64,000 nucleotides of DNA from Asterella californica (lineage: Eukaryota > Streptophyta > Marchantiopsida > Marchantiales > Aytoniaceae). The stretch spans positions 682,001 to 746,000 of the forward strand of contig JAYKYS010000002.1 in the NCBI GenBank assembly GCA_036924285.1. The letters are read 5' to 3'. The notes below the pieces were generated by a model. It was not told the origin of the DNA and searched no databases. It worked only from the letters and a program-made list of their open reading frames with translations. Each line of letters opens with the position of its first letter. Position 1 is the first letter of the stretch. Below, piece after piece: positions 10,241 through 20,216 of this stretch. Both the position numbers and the translations under genes were made by a program.

Positions 10241-11403
10241 TGTAGCACCCGGCCTCCTGATCCTTGCACCCATGAAGGTGTATATCACGTAGTTGAGATA
10301 TGGAGCTATCTGGAGTTAGAGGACCTAACCGCCAGTGATGTATGTTGTGTGTATGTGTGGTGTACCTCTGACAGCGATGTATGTTGTGTAGCGTTGTGTA
10401 TGCGCACGACAGCTGTCACGTCAATTTGACACTTTGGCTAGGTTGACCGAGTGCGATGTGACGCATCCCGGTAAGGCCGTTGGTGCCGTTAGGGCGAGTT
10501 GGGAGGAGAGCCCCACTAGGGGTATACTTCGCAGATAGGGCTTGGAGGCCTTAGTTCTTCGAGTTGAGCCTTCAAGCTCCAGGCTATGGTGGTTAGTCTA
10601 GTTGAGTGTAATCTTCGTGCTTAGAGTGAGTTTGGCTTGACCGTTTGTAAGTAATCTTTGTTGTAGTGTTGGAGATGGTAATTTCTTTATTCAGATTTAT
10701 TGTGGTACACTTGTGTATGTGTATGACATCGTCCATGTGTTATGTGTATGTGTGGTGTACCTCTGACAGCGATGTATGTTGTGTAGCGATGTGTATGCGC
10801 ACGACAGTCGAGACGTCCAAGTCTGGATCAGAACATGTCTTGGAACCGGCCCAGCCATCACCTCATGCCCCCAGAGTCCGTCTGCCGAACCCTGGGGTCG
10901 AGTGACTCGTCTTGACCCACCCAGGCATCGAGCCCCCCTCATATATACTTCTGGGGATCGGCGGCCTCGCCCTCTTCTTTGGTCCCTGAAAATTATACCA
11001 CAAACCGATCCTGGTTCAGTCATAACTTCCAGCTTGGAAGTCAATTCGAGGATTGTTATATATCACTGGAAAGCTCTCGACGAGTCCTTTCCAATGAGAC
11101 TTCACTTGCCTCGAGATCTTACGTGGAGCTCCGTCCACGACTAACGTCTCTAGAGCTCCAACACTTAGCTATTTTTCGAAAACTTGTGGTCCAGACCTAG
11201 AGTCGAACCTTGTGGTTCGTCAGCATCTCGGACCCACGTCTCAGACCTATGTCTGAGACTCATGTTTCAACTCGTTCCTAAACTCGCCCCCTTAGATCAG
11301 CGTTCGTCTGGGGCCCTCTTGGGGTAGGCCTTTATGTCTTAACCCAAGGTTCCAACCTTGGTTCAGAGAACCACCTAGGGTTCATCTGATCCCGACTTCT
11401 CGG
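10241..11403 (+). repeat. Probable 3' LTR of the DNMT-bearing element (interrupted)
   Basis: TGTAGCACCCGG at 10241 is a common way for gypsy LTRs to start and comes right after pol. No protein is encoded. The sequence is cut at 11403 by the second gypsy element and may resume at 20112-20216, ending GCGACA. The matching 5' LTR is not seen in the window, so the boundaries rest on position and the TG start only. Confidence 0.4.
10337..10820 (+). repeat. Direct duplication of about 80 bp within the putative LTR
   Basis: About 10337-10420 and 10735-10816 share a block containing GTGTATGTGTGGTGTACCTC, TGACAGCGATGTATG and TGCGCACGACAG, about 400 bp apart. Confidence 0.75.
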
Positions 11404-12776
11404 TGTCGCGCCATTTGGCGGCTACATGCTTGACTTCTACTCCGACGCTTAGGTTTGGTAGTTCTAGAAGTTAGCTCATATTACTTCTAGTCCTTTATGT
11501 ATATGTTTGACACCTTTGCATACGGTGTTAATACTATTTTGAGTCCTAATAGGCTGATAGTATGTTAGTTATCTTGTTCAAGCATTTGTGCGCTTGTACA
11601 AGTGACTTCTTACTTGTCTATGACGTTCAATGTACATAACTTAGGGTTTCCATGCTGATAGGGGTTTGAGCTCATGGGTTGTACTTACTTGTCGCCCATG
11701 CACGCTTTCTAGCTAATTTAAGTTATTTTTCAGGGCTATGTGTCATTTTAGGTAGTTTAAGTTTTACGTTGGCACTCTAGGGGGCTTGACGTGGTAGCTT
11801 ATGAGTGTAGATAAGTTACCAGGTAGTTTAAGGCACAAAAGGACAGTCAAGTGGAGCTATGAACTCCCATTGGTCCATTTTTGTCTTTTGTAAAACTCTA
11901 AGTTTAGAAACAGAGCTCTAGAGGAGAGTTCGGGCAATTGGTGAGGTATCTTCGAAATCTGAGAACACAGGAAGAGAGAGCTCGTTGTGCCAAGCACTGT
12001 CAGTGAAATTTTTGCTCGATTTGGATCAATAAACAAGGAGTTATGCCCAATTGAAGTTCGGATTGTGCCAAAACTGCGTCACTTTTGTTGATTTTGGGGT
12101 TTTCGGTACCAATTGCAGCAGAATTGAGGAAATCACTTCAAAACTTCGTGGTTGCGTTCACTGTCAGGAGGGCTACGACTGTCCAAAAAGTTTCGAATCA
12201 TTTGAGTAACTGAGTAATTCAGGGCGGCCGCTGAAGCAGAGGGGGTCTGAAAAGCTCTTAATCTAGAGCAGCGACTTTAGAGAAGGAGATCTGGAGTTCT
12301 ACAAACATTCAGGAGTCCCAACTTCACAGGGATGTTCAGCATCCTGTAGACTTCAAATACTGTGAGAAGATTTGAAATTCATCGAGCCAATTCTCTGTTC
12401 TATGTCTGAATAGCTGTCTAGGTACCAGAAATTGCCATAATTCTCTTATTCAGAACTTTTCTGTTCATATCTCCGTGTCAGAATTTGATCTCAGGTTGAA
12501 ACTTCGTCTGTGAGTTCAGTAGTACCTCATTTGCATGTAGGGGAAGTTTAGAGGTCTAAACCTTCATAGTTTTCCTCTCTTTGAGTGTCAAAGTTCACCG
12601 CTTAAGCCTATTACTACCAGTGAGACCTAAATTTTGCTTTTTGAGCATATCAGAGGATCCTACACTCATGTGTGAGTGTTTATAGCTCCTGTTGTGACCT
12701 GAAAGCCAACCTCTTGAGTAAACAACCACAGCTAGAAGCCCGGCGCTTTCCTAGGTAGACGGATCACACTCCGACA
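11404..12776 (+). repeat. 5' LTR of element 2
   Basis: It starts TGTCGCGCCA and ends CTCCGACA. It has the same length and, on reading, the same sequence as 18739-20111. Confidence 0.95.
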
Positions 12777-12787
12777 TACTCTCTTTT

Positions 12788-12805
12788 TGGTGAACTCGAC
12801 GTGAA
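12788..12805 (+). promoter_or_regulatory. Primer binding site, tRNA-Trp type
   Basis: TGGTGAACTCGACGTGAA lies 11 bp after the LTR. It is complementary, with one mismatch, to the 3' end of plant tRNA-Trp as I know it (ending TTCACGTCGGGTTCACCA). It primes minus-strand DNA synthesis. Confidence 0.75.
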
Positions 12806-12852
12806 ACACCTAGGGTGGGAGTTTTCTTGAGAGTGTTACAGGATCAGATATC

Positions 12853-14034
12853 ATGACCAACCAAGGATCATCAAGTGGAGGTGCTGCTGCTGCTCAGCAA
12901 CCTGCTCATTTGGATGCTGCTACGATGAAGATGTTCCAAGCTTTTCACATGTTTATGCAGCAGCAGCAGAGCACAGAGAGGAAGGAGGTATTAGCAACCA
13001 AGGCGTTGCAATCTGTGGTGCATCAGATGGATCAGTTCAAAGGTACAGATATTTCCAAGTATGTGCGATACTATGCTAGGGAGATGGAGGTGAACAAGGT
13101 ACCTGAGAAGGAGATGGTGGAGAACTTTGAGCTTGCTGTTGTCCCTGAGATTCGTGGGCGTGTGAAGGAGCTAAAGCAGCAGCAAGGACAGAGTTGGGAG
13201 AGCTTTATGCGAGCTTTGAAGGAGGAGTACTACACTGAAGATTCAGAGAGGGTGACCAAGAGGACGTTCTTGGAGTGGGTGGTGAAGCCTAACAAAGGTT
13301 TGTCTGTAAATGAGTTGTTAAGGGAGTTTGATCGTCAATATGCTCAGCTTTCTAGGACAGAGAAGCTTACACTAGAAGTTGAGAAGACCGAGCTTTTCCT
13401 ACAAGCAGCGGACGTGACTATTCAGGAGAAGCTTGAGCTGTTGCTGGAAGACAAGAGTGAGGAGAGAGGATTGAAGACTGACTGGAAGGAGGTTGAAGAG
13501 GCTGTTTCTTTGCTGACCAAGAGACAGAGAAGAAGGGACAAGGTGGTGGTAAGTGAAGCAGCACCTCTGATAATTCCTGTCAAGCAGTTGCCTACTAAGC
13601 CCACTTTGGTAATTGCTAGAGAGGAAGACTCACCGCTTGATGAGTTGATTAAAGGTATGAAGGAGCTTAAGCTTAAGCTCACTAGGTTAGAAGAGAAGGA
13701 GCAGAATGTACAGCCTGCTATGCAGAGACCTCAGATGAGAGAAGGCTTTGTTCATCGTTGTATATGGTGTGATAGCCTAGACCATGTAAGAAGAGATTGT
13801 GGGGAGTTTTCAGATGCATTGAGGAAGAATCTGATCTTCTTCAAAGATGGTAAGATCCATCTGAGAGAGACTGGGATGATGTTGGGAACCAACTTTGGCA
13901 AGGGTGGTATGAAGAGGCTTGTGAATGAGATATCAGCATCACATGCTGTTTCTCTTGTGAATGCTGCTACCTGTGGAGTGAAAGTGGAAATGGAGAGAGA
14001 GAGAAAGGGACTACTGGGTTGTGGTCAGATGTAG
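12853..14034 (+). CDS. gag: Gag of element 2
   Basis: An ATG shortly after the primer site opens a 393-residue frame. Following a Gly/Ala/Gln-rich start comes the capsid region (MDQFKGTDISKYVRYYAREM, SWESFMRALKEEYY), a charged coiled section, and a CCHC zinc knuckle (CIWC, then H, then C; about 13759-13800) that binds the genomic RNA. The frame stops at 14034 but overlaps by about 100 nt a second frame, shifted -1 and open from 13929, that continues the protein. The overlap contains AAAGGGA (14004-14010), in register as A-AAG-GGA. Confidence 0.9.
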   Translation: MTNQGSSSGGAAAAQQPAHLDAATMKMFQAFHMFMQQQQSTERKEVLATKALQSVVHQMDQFKGTDISKYVRYYAREMEVNKVPEKEMVENFELAVVPEIRGRVKELKQQQGQSWESFMRALKEEYYTEDSERVTKRTFLEWVVKPNKGLSVNELLREFDRQYAQLSRTEKLTLEVEKTELFLQAADVTIQEKLELLLEDKSEERGLKTDWKEVEEAVSLLTKRQRRRDKVVVSEAAPLIIPVKQLPTKPTLVIAREEDSPLDELIKGMKELKLKLTRLEEKEQNVQPAMQRPQMREGFVHRCIWCDSLDHVRRDCGEFSDALRKNLIFFKDGKIHLRETGMMLGTNFGKGGMKRLVNEISASHAVSLVNAATCGVKVEMERERKGLLGCGQM

Positions 14035-14507
14035 TGCGGTCCGTAGCTAGAACAGAGCTAGACAAGGATGTGCTACGAAGGGTTGGCAACTCAATTAGAG
14101 AAACTACAGGATGGAATGACCCTGTGGATACTATGTCAGTGCATGCTTATGTTGCAAGAAGTCAGCATGAAGCTCTACTAGAAGAAAAACGCAGGAGGGA
14201 GGATGCAGGTGAGGCTTCTACAGCCAAACGACCTGCTACAAGGAGTGAAAGGGCTAGACCAGATGCAAGGCAGGAGACAACACCTACTCGGGAGGAAACT
14301 ATGGAGGATCTACCATCTACAATACCAAAGGAGAAGGAGAGAAGCAAGGAGAAGGGTAAGATGCCTGCATACAAACTTCAGTCTGACATTGAGATTGCTA
14401 CAGACCTGAAGCAAGTGTTAGAGAATCGTATCTTGAATGGGAAGGTTGAGTTTACCTTGGGTGAGATCTTGGGATTGCAAAGCGTGAGTTCCATGAGGTT
14501 ATTATAG
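13929..14507 (+). pseudogene. Gag-Pro linker region of element 2 (-1 frame)
   Basis: This frame is open from 13929 to 14507 and carries a hydrophilic, charged linker (SVHAYVARSQHEALLEEKRR, then KEKERSKEKGK) and ends in EFTLGEILGLQ. In relatives this motif is followed by AKREFHE; that block is present here in the next -1 frame (about 14478 onward), so the frame change near 14480 looks like a one-base deletion rather than a regulated event. It connects Gag to the protease. Confidence 0.6.
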
Positions 14508-14533
14508 ATATCATCAAGAGGAAACGTCAGATT

Positions 14534-15226
14534 TTGGGTGAAGCAGCTACGCTTAACGCTCTAGGGACCAAACTGTCGGAAGATGAGGAAGATGAGATTG
14601 CTGGTTATTGCTCTCAAGTATCAGAGGGAAGATCAGATCAGCACGTGAGGTTTGAAGATGAGGTGGAAGCATCACAGAAGAGCCATTATTCTCACAACCA
14701 TTGGGCGAGAGCAACCACAGAGACCTTAGTGAAGCTGGGAGATCTAGAGGAACCTGTGGTGGCATTGATTGATCATGGCTCAGAGATTAATCTGATGTCT
14801 AAGGAGCTGTACAAGCGTGGGAGATGGTCCATAGACACCGACCACGGATGGCTTATCCGCGCTGCCAACAACCAGAGGAGAGAACTCTATGGTGCTTGTC
14901 CCAACATCAAGGTAACTGTGGGTGACATCAGTGATGTTCAGAATTTCTTTGTGCAAGACATGTCAACCTATCCTATCATTCTAGGGCAGCCTTACATTAC
15001 TGCTGTTAGAATGGAGACACGAGTTATGGATGACGGTTCAGCCTATGCTAGGATACGTAGTAGAGACGGCAAAAGAGCTGTTCAGTTTTTGACCGTTGCT
15101 GCAGAACATGAGAGAAATCGTGATAGCTTGAGAGACCATCTACTACCTAAGATTACTCAGGAGTTTAGAGAGTCTAGGGGTTTTGGCAGAGTACCATTGA
15201 AGAGCGAGACTTCAATGGTACAGTAG
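14534..15226 (+). pseudogene. pro: Aspartic protease of element 2
   Basis: The frame carries ALIDHGSEINLMSKELYKRG, where the catalytic triplet reads Asp-His-Gly instead of Asp-Ser/Thr-Gly, and then IILGQPYITAVRMETRVMDD, the second protease block. A fragment at 39670-39890 (minus) is homologous to that second block. The open frame begins upstream of 14534 (KRKRQILGEA). It ends at TAG 15224-15226, overlapping the next frame by about 55 nt, again displaced by -1. Confidence 0.75.
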
Positions 15227-17673
15227 AGCTAGGATTCTCGCCTGATCCAGTAGAGCATGAAGCTTTATCCACTAGCTTCTTAGGGTTGACTTCATGTGGA
15301 TCAGTGTGTTATAGGAAGGTTGAGAATCTGAAGAGGTTTGAGAGGCAACATGTGAAGTCCGTACAGGAGTCTTTGTGGGATAGTGGAGAGTTAGCAGGAG
15401 ATGAATACATATGTGGAGTGTTTGAAGAGCAGTATTTGGTAGATACTATAAGGGAGTTGAAATCTATAGTAGAAAGTTCTATAGATGATGTAGATAGAGT
15501 GGTGAGAGTGAGCTCCAAGGAGCTTTATGATGTAATTGATAAGTTTATAGATCGACAAGAGGTGTATGTGGAGACCAAGTACAAGTCAGTGGCAAAGAAA
15601 GTCAAACCAGTGGCTTTGCCTTTACCACTCGATTACAATCAGAAGATGGAGCAAGCTGCACGAGAACCGACGCTTAGAGGACCGAGAAGAATTGGGCACC
15701 AGTTTACAGAAACAACACTGAAGGAGCTGAAGATTGGAGGTGATGGATTTCTTACCGAGCAAGAGAAGAAGAGCTTCAGGGAGATGCTATCTAGGTATGG
15801 TAAGGCGTTTGCGTTTGAGTCACATGAAGTAGGATGTGTAGATCCAAGTGTAGTTGCAACTATGGTAATCTTTACTATACCGCATGTGCCTTGGAATCTA
15901 CGTCCTATCCCTGTGCCTAGAGCTCATCTGCCAAAGCTGATAGACTTGCTCAATGAGAGGATTAGGATGGGTATCTTGGAACCGTCTATAGCTCTCTATT
16001 CTAGTAGATGGTTTACTGTTCCGAAGAAGAGTGGAGCTTTGAGATTTATCCAAGATATGCAGCCAGTTAACAAGGTGACTATCAGGAATATGGGTATAGG
16101 ACCTATTGTAGACGAGTTTGCAGAGGCTTTTGCTGGTCGTGCTATCTATTCCATGGGAGATTTATATTCAGGTTATGATCAGTTTCAGTTATCCTCTGAG
16201 AGTAGAGACTTGACTACAATGAGGACACCTTTGGGGTTACTAAGGATGTGCACCTTGCCACAAGGTGCTACCAATTCTGTAGCACATATGATGAATGGCA
16301 TGAATAAAGTTTTGAGGGATTTCATTCCTGAAAAAACTATGCCATTCCTTGATGATGTGCCGATCAAAGGATGTGCTGAGGAGGAGAAGAATGAGGTAAA
16401 AGATCAGAGGGGGTGCCGTAAGTTTGTAGCAGATCACATAGCTGATTGTGATAAAATACTGAGTCGACTGGAAGAGGTTCATTTGACTTTATCAGGAGCC
16501 AAGTCTGTGTTTGGAGTACAAGAGGTGTTAATAGTGGGACATCTGTGTGGATCTTATGGTCGGAAACCTTGTCCAAACAAGGTTGATGCCATCCGAAGGA
16601 TGAAGGAGACATGTGGATCGGTTACTGAGGTGAGAAGGTTTCTAGGAGCATGTGTGTTTTATCATATATGGATTCCACACTTTGCACATGTAGCAGATCC
16701 GTTGTACAAGCTGCTGAGGAAGGGGCAAAGATTTCAGTGGCAAGAGGAGCAAAGCGAGTTTATGAGGAAGTTGAAGGATCTTTTGGCTTCACCGCCAACT
16801 CTCCGGAAGGTAACATATGAGTTGGGCAGATCTGTTATCATTACTGTTGATACTAGTCCTATTGGCATTGGATGGGTTGTAGGACAGGATGATGAGGATG
16901 GAAATAGATATGTGGTGCGTTTTGGAGCTAAGGTGTTAAGTTCACGGCAGAGAGACTACCCTCAGGTAAAAAGAGAACTATGGGGAGTAGTTACTACGAT
17001 GAAGAGTGACAAGGAATACTTGATAGGAGCACCTGTGGTTGTGGAGACAGATTGTTTACCTCTCTTAGGAATGATCACTAGCTGTACAACTCCAGATATT
17101 GCTATGTTGAGGTGGATAGCATATATCAAGTACTTGAACCCAGAGTTTAGACATATTGCAGGGAAGGATAATCCTGTGGCAGATATGTTATCAAGGGCTA
17201 GGTATTACGATGAGAAAGAAATGATAGATGATCAGGAGGATGTGGGAACAGAGTTCTATTCTAGTGCTCTTGCTAGAAGAGATAGAAGCTGTTTTGCAGC
17301 CTCGTTGGAGTTTTTTGAAGAAACTATGTATGATGGCGAGTGGTTGGATCTTGGGCGCTATTTGAGTTCACTGGAAAGGCAAGAAGGCTGGTCTGATGCA
17401 GATTTCAAGAGGATCCGTAGAATAGCTTATGGTTACTTTTTACATGGAGGACATCTATGGAAACGCCCTAAGCTACAAGGAGGTATACCGCAGCGGGTGG
17501 TATGTGACTTGGAATTGCAGCAGAAGCTGATCAAGGAGTTTCATGAGAGTTTATGGGCTGGTCATAGAGGAGTTTGGGCTACATTTGCCAAGATGAAGGA
17601 GAAGTATTGGTGGAAGGGTATGTATAAGGATGTAGTACAGTTTGTTTCATCCTATATATCTTGCCAGATGTAA
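15170..17673 (+). CDS. pol: Pol of element 2: reverse transcriptase, RNase H and start of integrase
   Basis: The clear ATG is at 15286; the frame is open from about 15170. About 200 residues of linker precede the reverse transcriptase (LIDLLNERIRMGILEPS, RFIQDMQPVNKVT, YSMGDLYSGYDQFQL, TLPQGATNSVAHMM, and FLDDVPIKG as the catalytic YxDD box). RNase H follows (VIITVDTSPIGIGWVVGQD, LSSRQRDYPQVKRELWG, GKDNPVADMLSR). The integrase zinc-binding HHCC motif starts at the end and is cut by TAA at 17671 right after SCQM. The continuation at 17698 is in the same frame, so a single CAA-to-TAA change would account for the break. Confidence 0.92.
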
Positions 17674-17697
17674 TCCAACGTACGTCATTGTGATGGA

Positions 17698-18690
17698 TTG
17701 CATCCTACTTATTCTTTAGCTATCCATTACAAATGGGTAGTTGATCTGGTAACTATGCCATTTGGACTTGGACAAATGAGGTATCTAGTCTTGACTAGAG
17801 AAGATCTATCTAACCAAGTCGAAGGCCGTGCTCTGAGGACGAAGACCACTGCTAGTGTCTGCCGCTTTCTACTTGAAGATGTTATTTGTAGGTATGGGTG
17901 TGTGGGAAAGATCACTGCAGATAGGGGTGAGCTGGATGCACAAGAAGCTGTTGAGTTCTTCAAGCGATTGGGAATCAAGTTGGCGTTAACCACTGCTTAC
18001 AATCCTGAAGGGAATGGCAAGAGCGAAAGAGGTCATCCGCCAATCATCAAAGCTTTGGTAAAAGCTTGCAAGGGTAAGATCCGTGAATGGCCTAGACTGC
18101 TACCATTTGCTTTGTGGGCAGATCGTACAACTCATAGTACCGTTACAGGTTACATGCCAGCAGAGTTGATACTAGGGCAAAAACCTGTGATGCCGATTGA
18201 GGAGGTTGTGCCTACTTGGAATGTTTTGCCATGGGAAGATGGTAGAAGTACGGAGGATCTTCTTGCATTAAGGATCCAGCAGTTAGAACGAAGACCTGAG
18301 GATGTTGCCAAAGCTGTGGAAAGGTTAAAGACTGCTAGAGAGAGAAACAAAGGCAGATTTGATAGAACGCATAGATTACGACCTAAACCAGTTAAGGAGG
18401 GTGATTGGGTGTTAGTCTATGATAGTAGTCTTGATAATCAGCATAGCGCTATCAGAAAGTTTTCCAAGAGATGGTTCGGACCTTATGTGGTGTTAGAAGT
18501 TTATGATAATGCCACATACTCTTTGAGAGAGTTAGATGGTGCAGTGCTCAAGATACCAGTCGCAGGGAAGAGAATCAAGCTCTTTAGAAGGAGAGGGGAC
18601 GATCAGAACATTGCAGAGCTTACTGAGGATGAAGCTGAAGACTCAATGGAGGTTGAAGATGAATTTGAAGCTGAAGCTGAAGAGTCTTGA
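17698..18690 (+). CDS. int: Integrase catalytic and C-terminal domains of element 2
   Basis: The D,D-35-E core is complete: WVVDLVTMPF (first Asp), ITADRGELDAQEA (second Asp), and NPEGNGKSERGH (Glu). The tail contains RHRLRP-like basic residues, EGDWVLVYDSSLDNQHS and FSKRWFGPYVV, the GPY/F module of gypsy integrases, then an acidic C-terminus. No chromodomain or PHD finger follows. It is in frame with 15286-17673 and separated from it by one stop codon. It is very similar to the integrase at 41495-42509. Confidence 0.92.
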   Translation: MHPTYSLAIHYKWVVDLVTMPFGLGQMRYLVLTREDLSNQVEGRALRTKTTASVCRFLLEDVICRYGCVGKITADRGELDAQEAVEFFKRLGIKLALTTAYNPEGNGKSERGHPPIIKALVKACKGKIREWPRLLPFALWADRTTHSTVTGYMPAELILGQKPVMPIEEVVPTWNVLPWEDGRSTEDLLALRIQQLERRPEDVAKAVERLKTARERNKGRFDRTHRLRPKPVKEGDWVLVYDSSLDNQHSAIRKFSKRWFGPYVVLEVYDNATYSLRELDGAVLKIPVAGKRIKLFRRRGDDQNIAELTEDEAEDSMEVEDEFEAEAEES

Positions 18691-18726
18691 TCTGGATCTG
18701 GCACATACCGGAGGATGTGCAGGTTC

Positions 18727-18738
18727 AGAGGGGGTGGA
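18727..18738 (+). promoter_or_regulatory. Polypurine tract of element 2
   Basis: AGAGGGGGTGGA abuts the 3' LTR and is identical at 42573-42584. It primes plus-strand synthesis. Confidence 0.85.
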
Positions 18739-20111
18739 TGTCGCGCCATTTGGCGGCTACATGCTTGACTTCTACTCCGACGCTTAGGTTTGGTAGTTCT
18801 AGAAGTTAGCTCATATTACTTCTAGTCCTTTATGTATATGTTTGACACCTTTGCATACGGTGTTAATACTATTTTGAGTCCTAATAGGCTGATAGTATGT
18901 TAGTTATCTTGTTCAAGCATTTGTGCGCTTGTACAAGTGACTTCTTACTTGTCTATGACGTTCAATGTACATAACTTAGGGTTTCCATGCTGATAGGGGT
19001 TTGAGCTCATGGGTTGTACTTACTTGTCGCCCATGCACGCTTTCTAGCTAATTTAAGTTATTTTTCAGGGCTATGTGTCATTTTAGGTAGTTTAAGTTTT
19101 ACGTTGGCACTCTAGGGGGCTTGACGTGGTAGCTTATGAGTGTAGATAAGTTACCAGGTAGTTTAAGGCACAAAAGGACAGTCAAGTGGAGCTATGAACT
19201 CCCATTGGTCCATTTTTGTCTTTTGTAAAACTCTAAGTTTAGAAACAGAGCTCTAGAGGAGAGTTCGGGCAATTGGTGAGGTATCTTCGAAATCTGAGAA
19301 CACAGGAAGAGAGAGCTCGTTGTGCCAAGCACTGTCAGTGAAATTTTTGCTCGATTTGGATCAATAAACAAGGAGTTATGCCCAATTGAAGTTCGGATTG
19401 TGCCAAAACTGCGTCACTTTTGTTGATTTTGGGGTTTTCGGTACCAATTGCAGCAGAATTGAGGAAATCACTTCAAAACTTCGTGGTTGCGTTCACTGTC
19501 AGGAGGGCTACGACTGTCCAAAAAGTTTCGAATCATTTGAGTAACTGAGTAATTCAGGGCGGCCGCTGAAGCAGAGGGGGTCTGAAAAGCTCTTAATCTA
19601 GAGCAGCGACTTTAGAGAAGGAGATCTGGAGTTCTACAAACATTCAGGAGTCCCAACTTCACAGGGATGTTCAGCATCCTGTAGACTTCAAATACTGTGA
19701 GAAGATTTGAAATTCATCGAGCCAATTCTCTGTTCTATGTCTGAATAGCTGTCTAGGTACCAGAAATTGCCATAATTCTCTTATTCAGAACTTTTCTGTT
19801 CATATCTCCGTGTCAGAATTTGATCTCAGGTTGAAACTTCGTCTGTGAGTTCAGTAGTACCTCATTTGCATGTAGGGGAAGTTTAGAGGTCTAAACCTTC
19901 ATAGTTTTCCTCTCTTTGAGTGTCAAAGTTCACCGCTTAAGCCTATTACTACCAGTGAGACCTAAATTTTGCTTTTTGAGCATATCAGAGGATCCTACAC
20001 TCATGTGTGAGTGTTTATAGCTCCTGTTGTGACCTGAAAGCCAACCTCTTGAGTAAACAACCACAGCTAGAAGCCCGGCGCTTTCCTAGGTAGACGGATC
20101 ACACTCCGACA
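18739..20111 (+). repeat. 3' LTR of element 2
   Basis: 1373 bp, from TGTCGCGCCA to CTCCGACA. No difference from the 5' LTR was found when the two were read side by side. Confidence 0.95.
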
Positions 20112-20216
20112 CCGGCTAAGCCGTTAAGTCCTACTCGTAGCGTTCACAACCTAGCGCAAGTCCGCTAGGGTTCTGTTGTTCGCGTCTGCGTCCGATCTTG
20201 AGATTGAGGGTCGCGA
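20112..20216 (+). other. Remnant between element 2 and the copia fragment
   Basis: This short non-coding segment ends GGGTCGCGACA and may be the end of the LTR that starts at 10241. I see nothing else in it. Confidence 0.3.

Larger units (their letters stand above)
11404..20111 (+). mobile_element. Complete Ty3/gypsy LTR retrotransposon (element 2)
   Basis: This 8708-bp element has two LTRs of exactly 1373 bp that look identical on reading, a tRNA-Trp-type primer site, gag, protease, RT, RNase H, integrase and a polypurine tract. No perfect target duplication is visible (CTCGG before, CCGGC after). The coding region is open but split over several frames and has one in-frame stop in integrase. 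The integrase and polypurine tract are very similar to those at 41495-42584, so the two belong to one family. Confidence 0.95.

Noticed and set aside
11399..11403. A 5-bp target duplication around element 2.
   Set aside because: CTCGG before and CCGGC after do not match; only a short CGG-like resemblance exists.
13422..13682. Ser/Leu-rich minus-strand frames inside gag and pol of the gypsy elements.
   Set aside because: Shadows of Lys/Glu-rich coding sequence on the plus strand.
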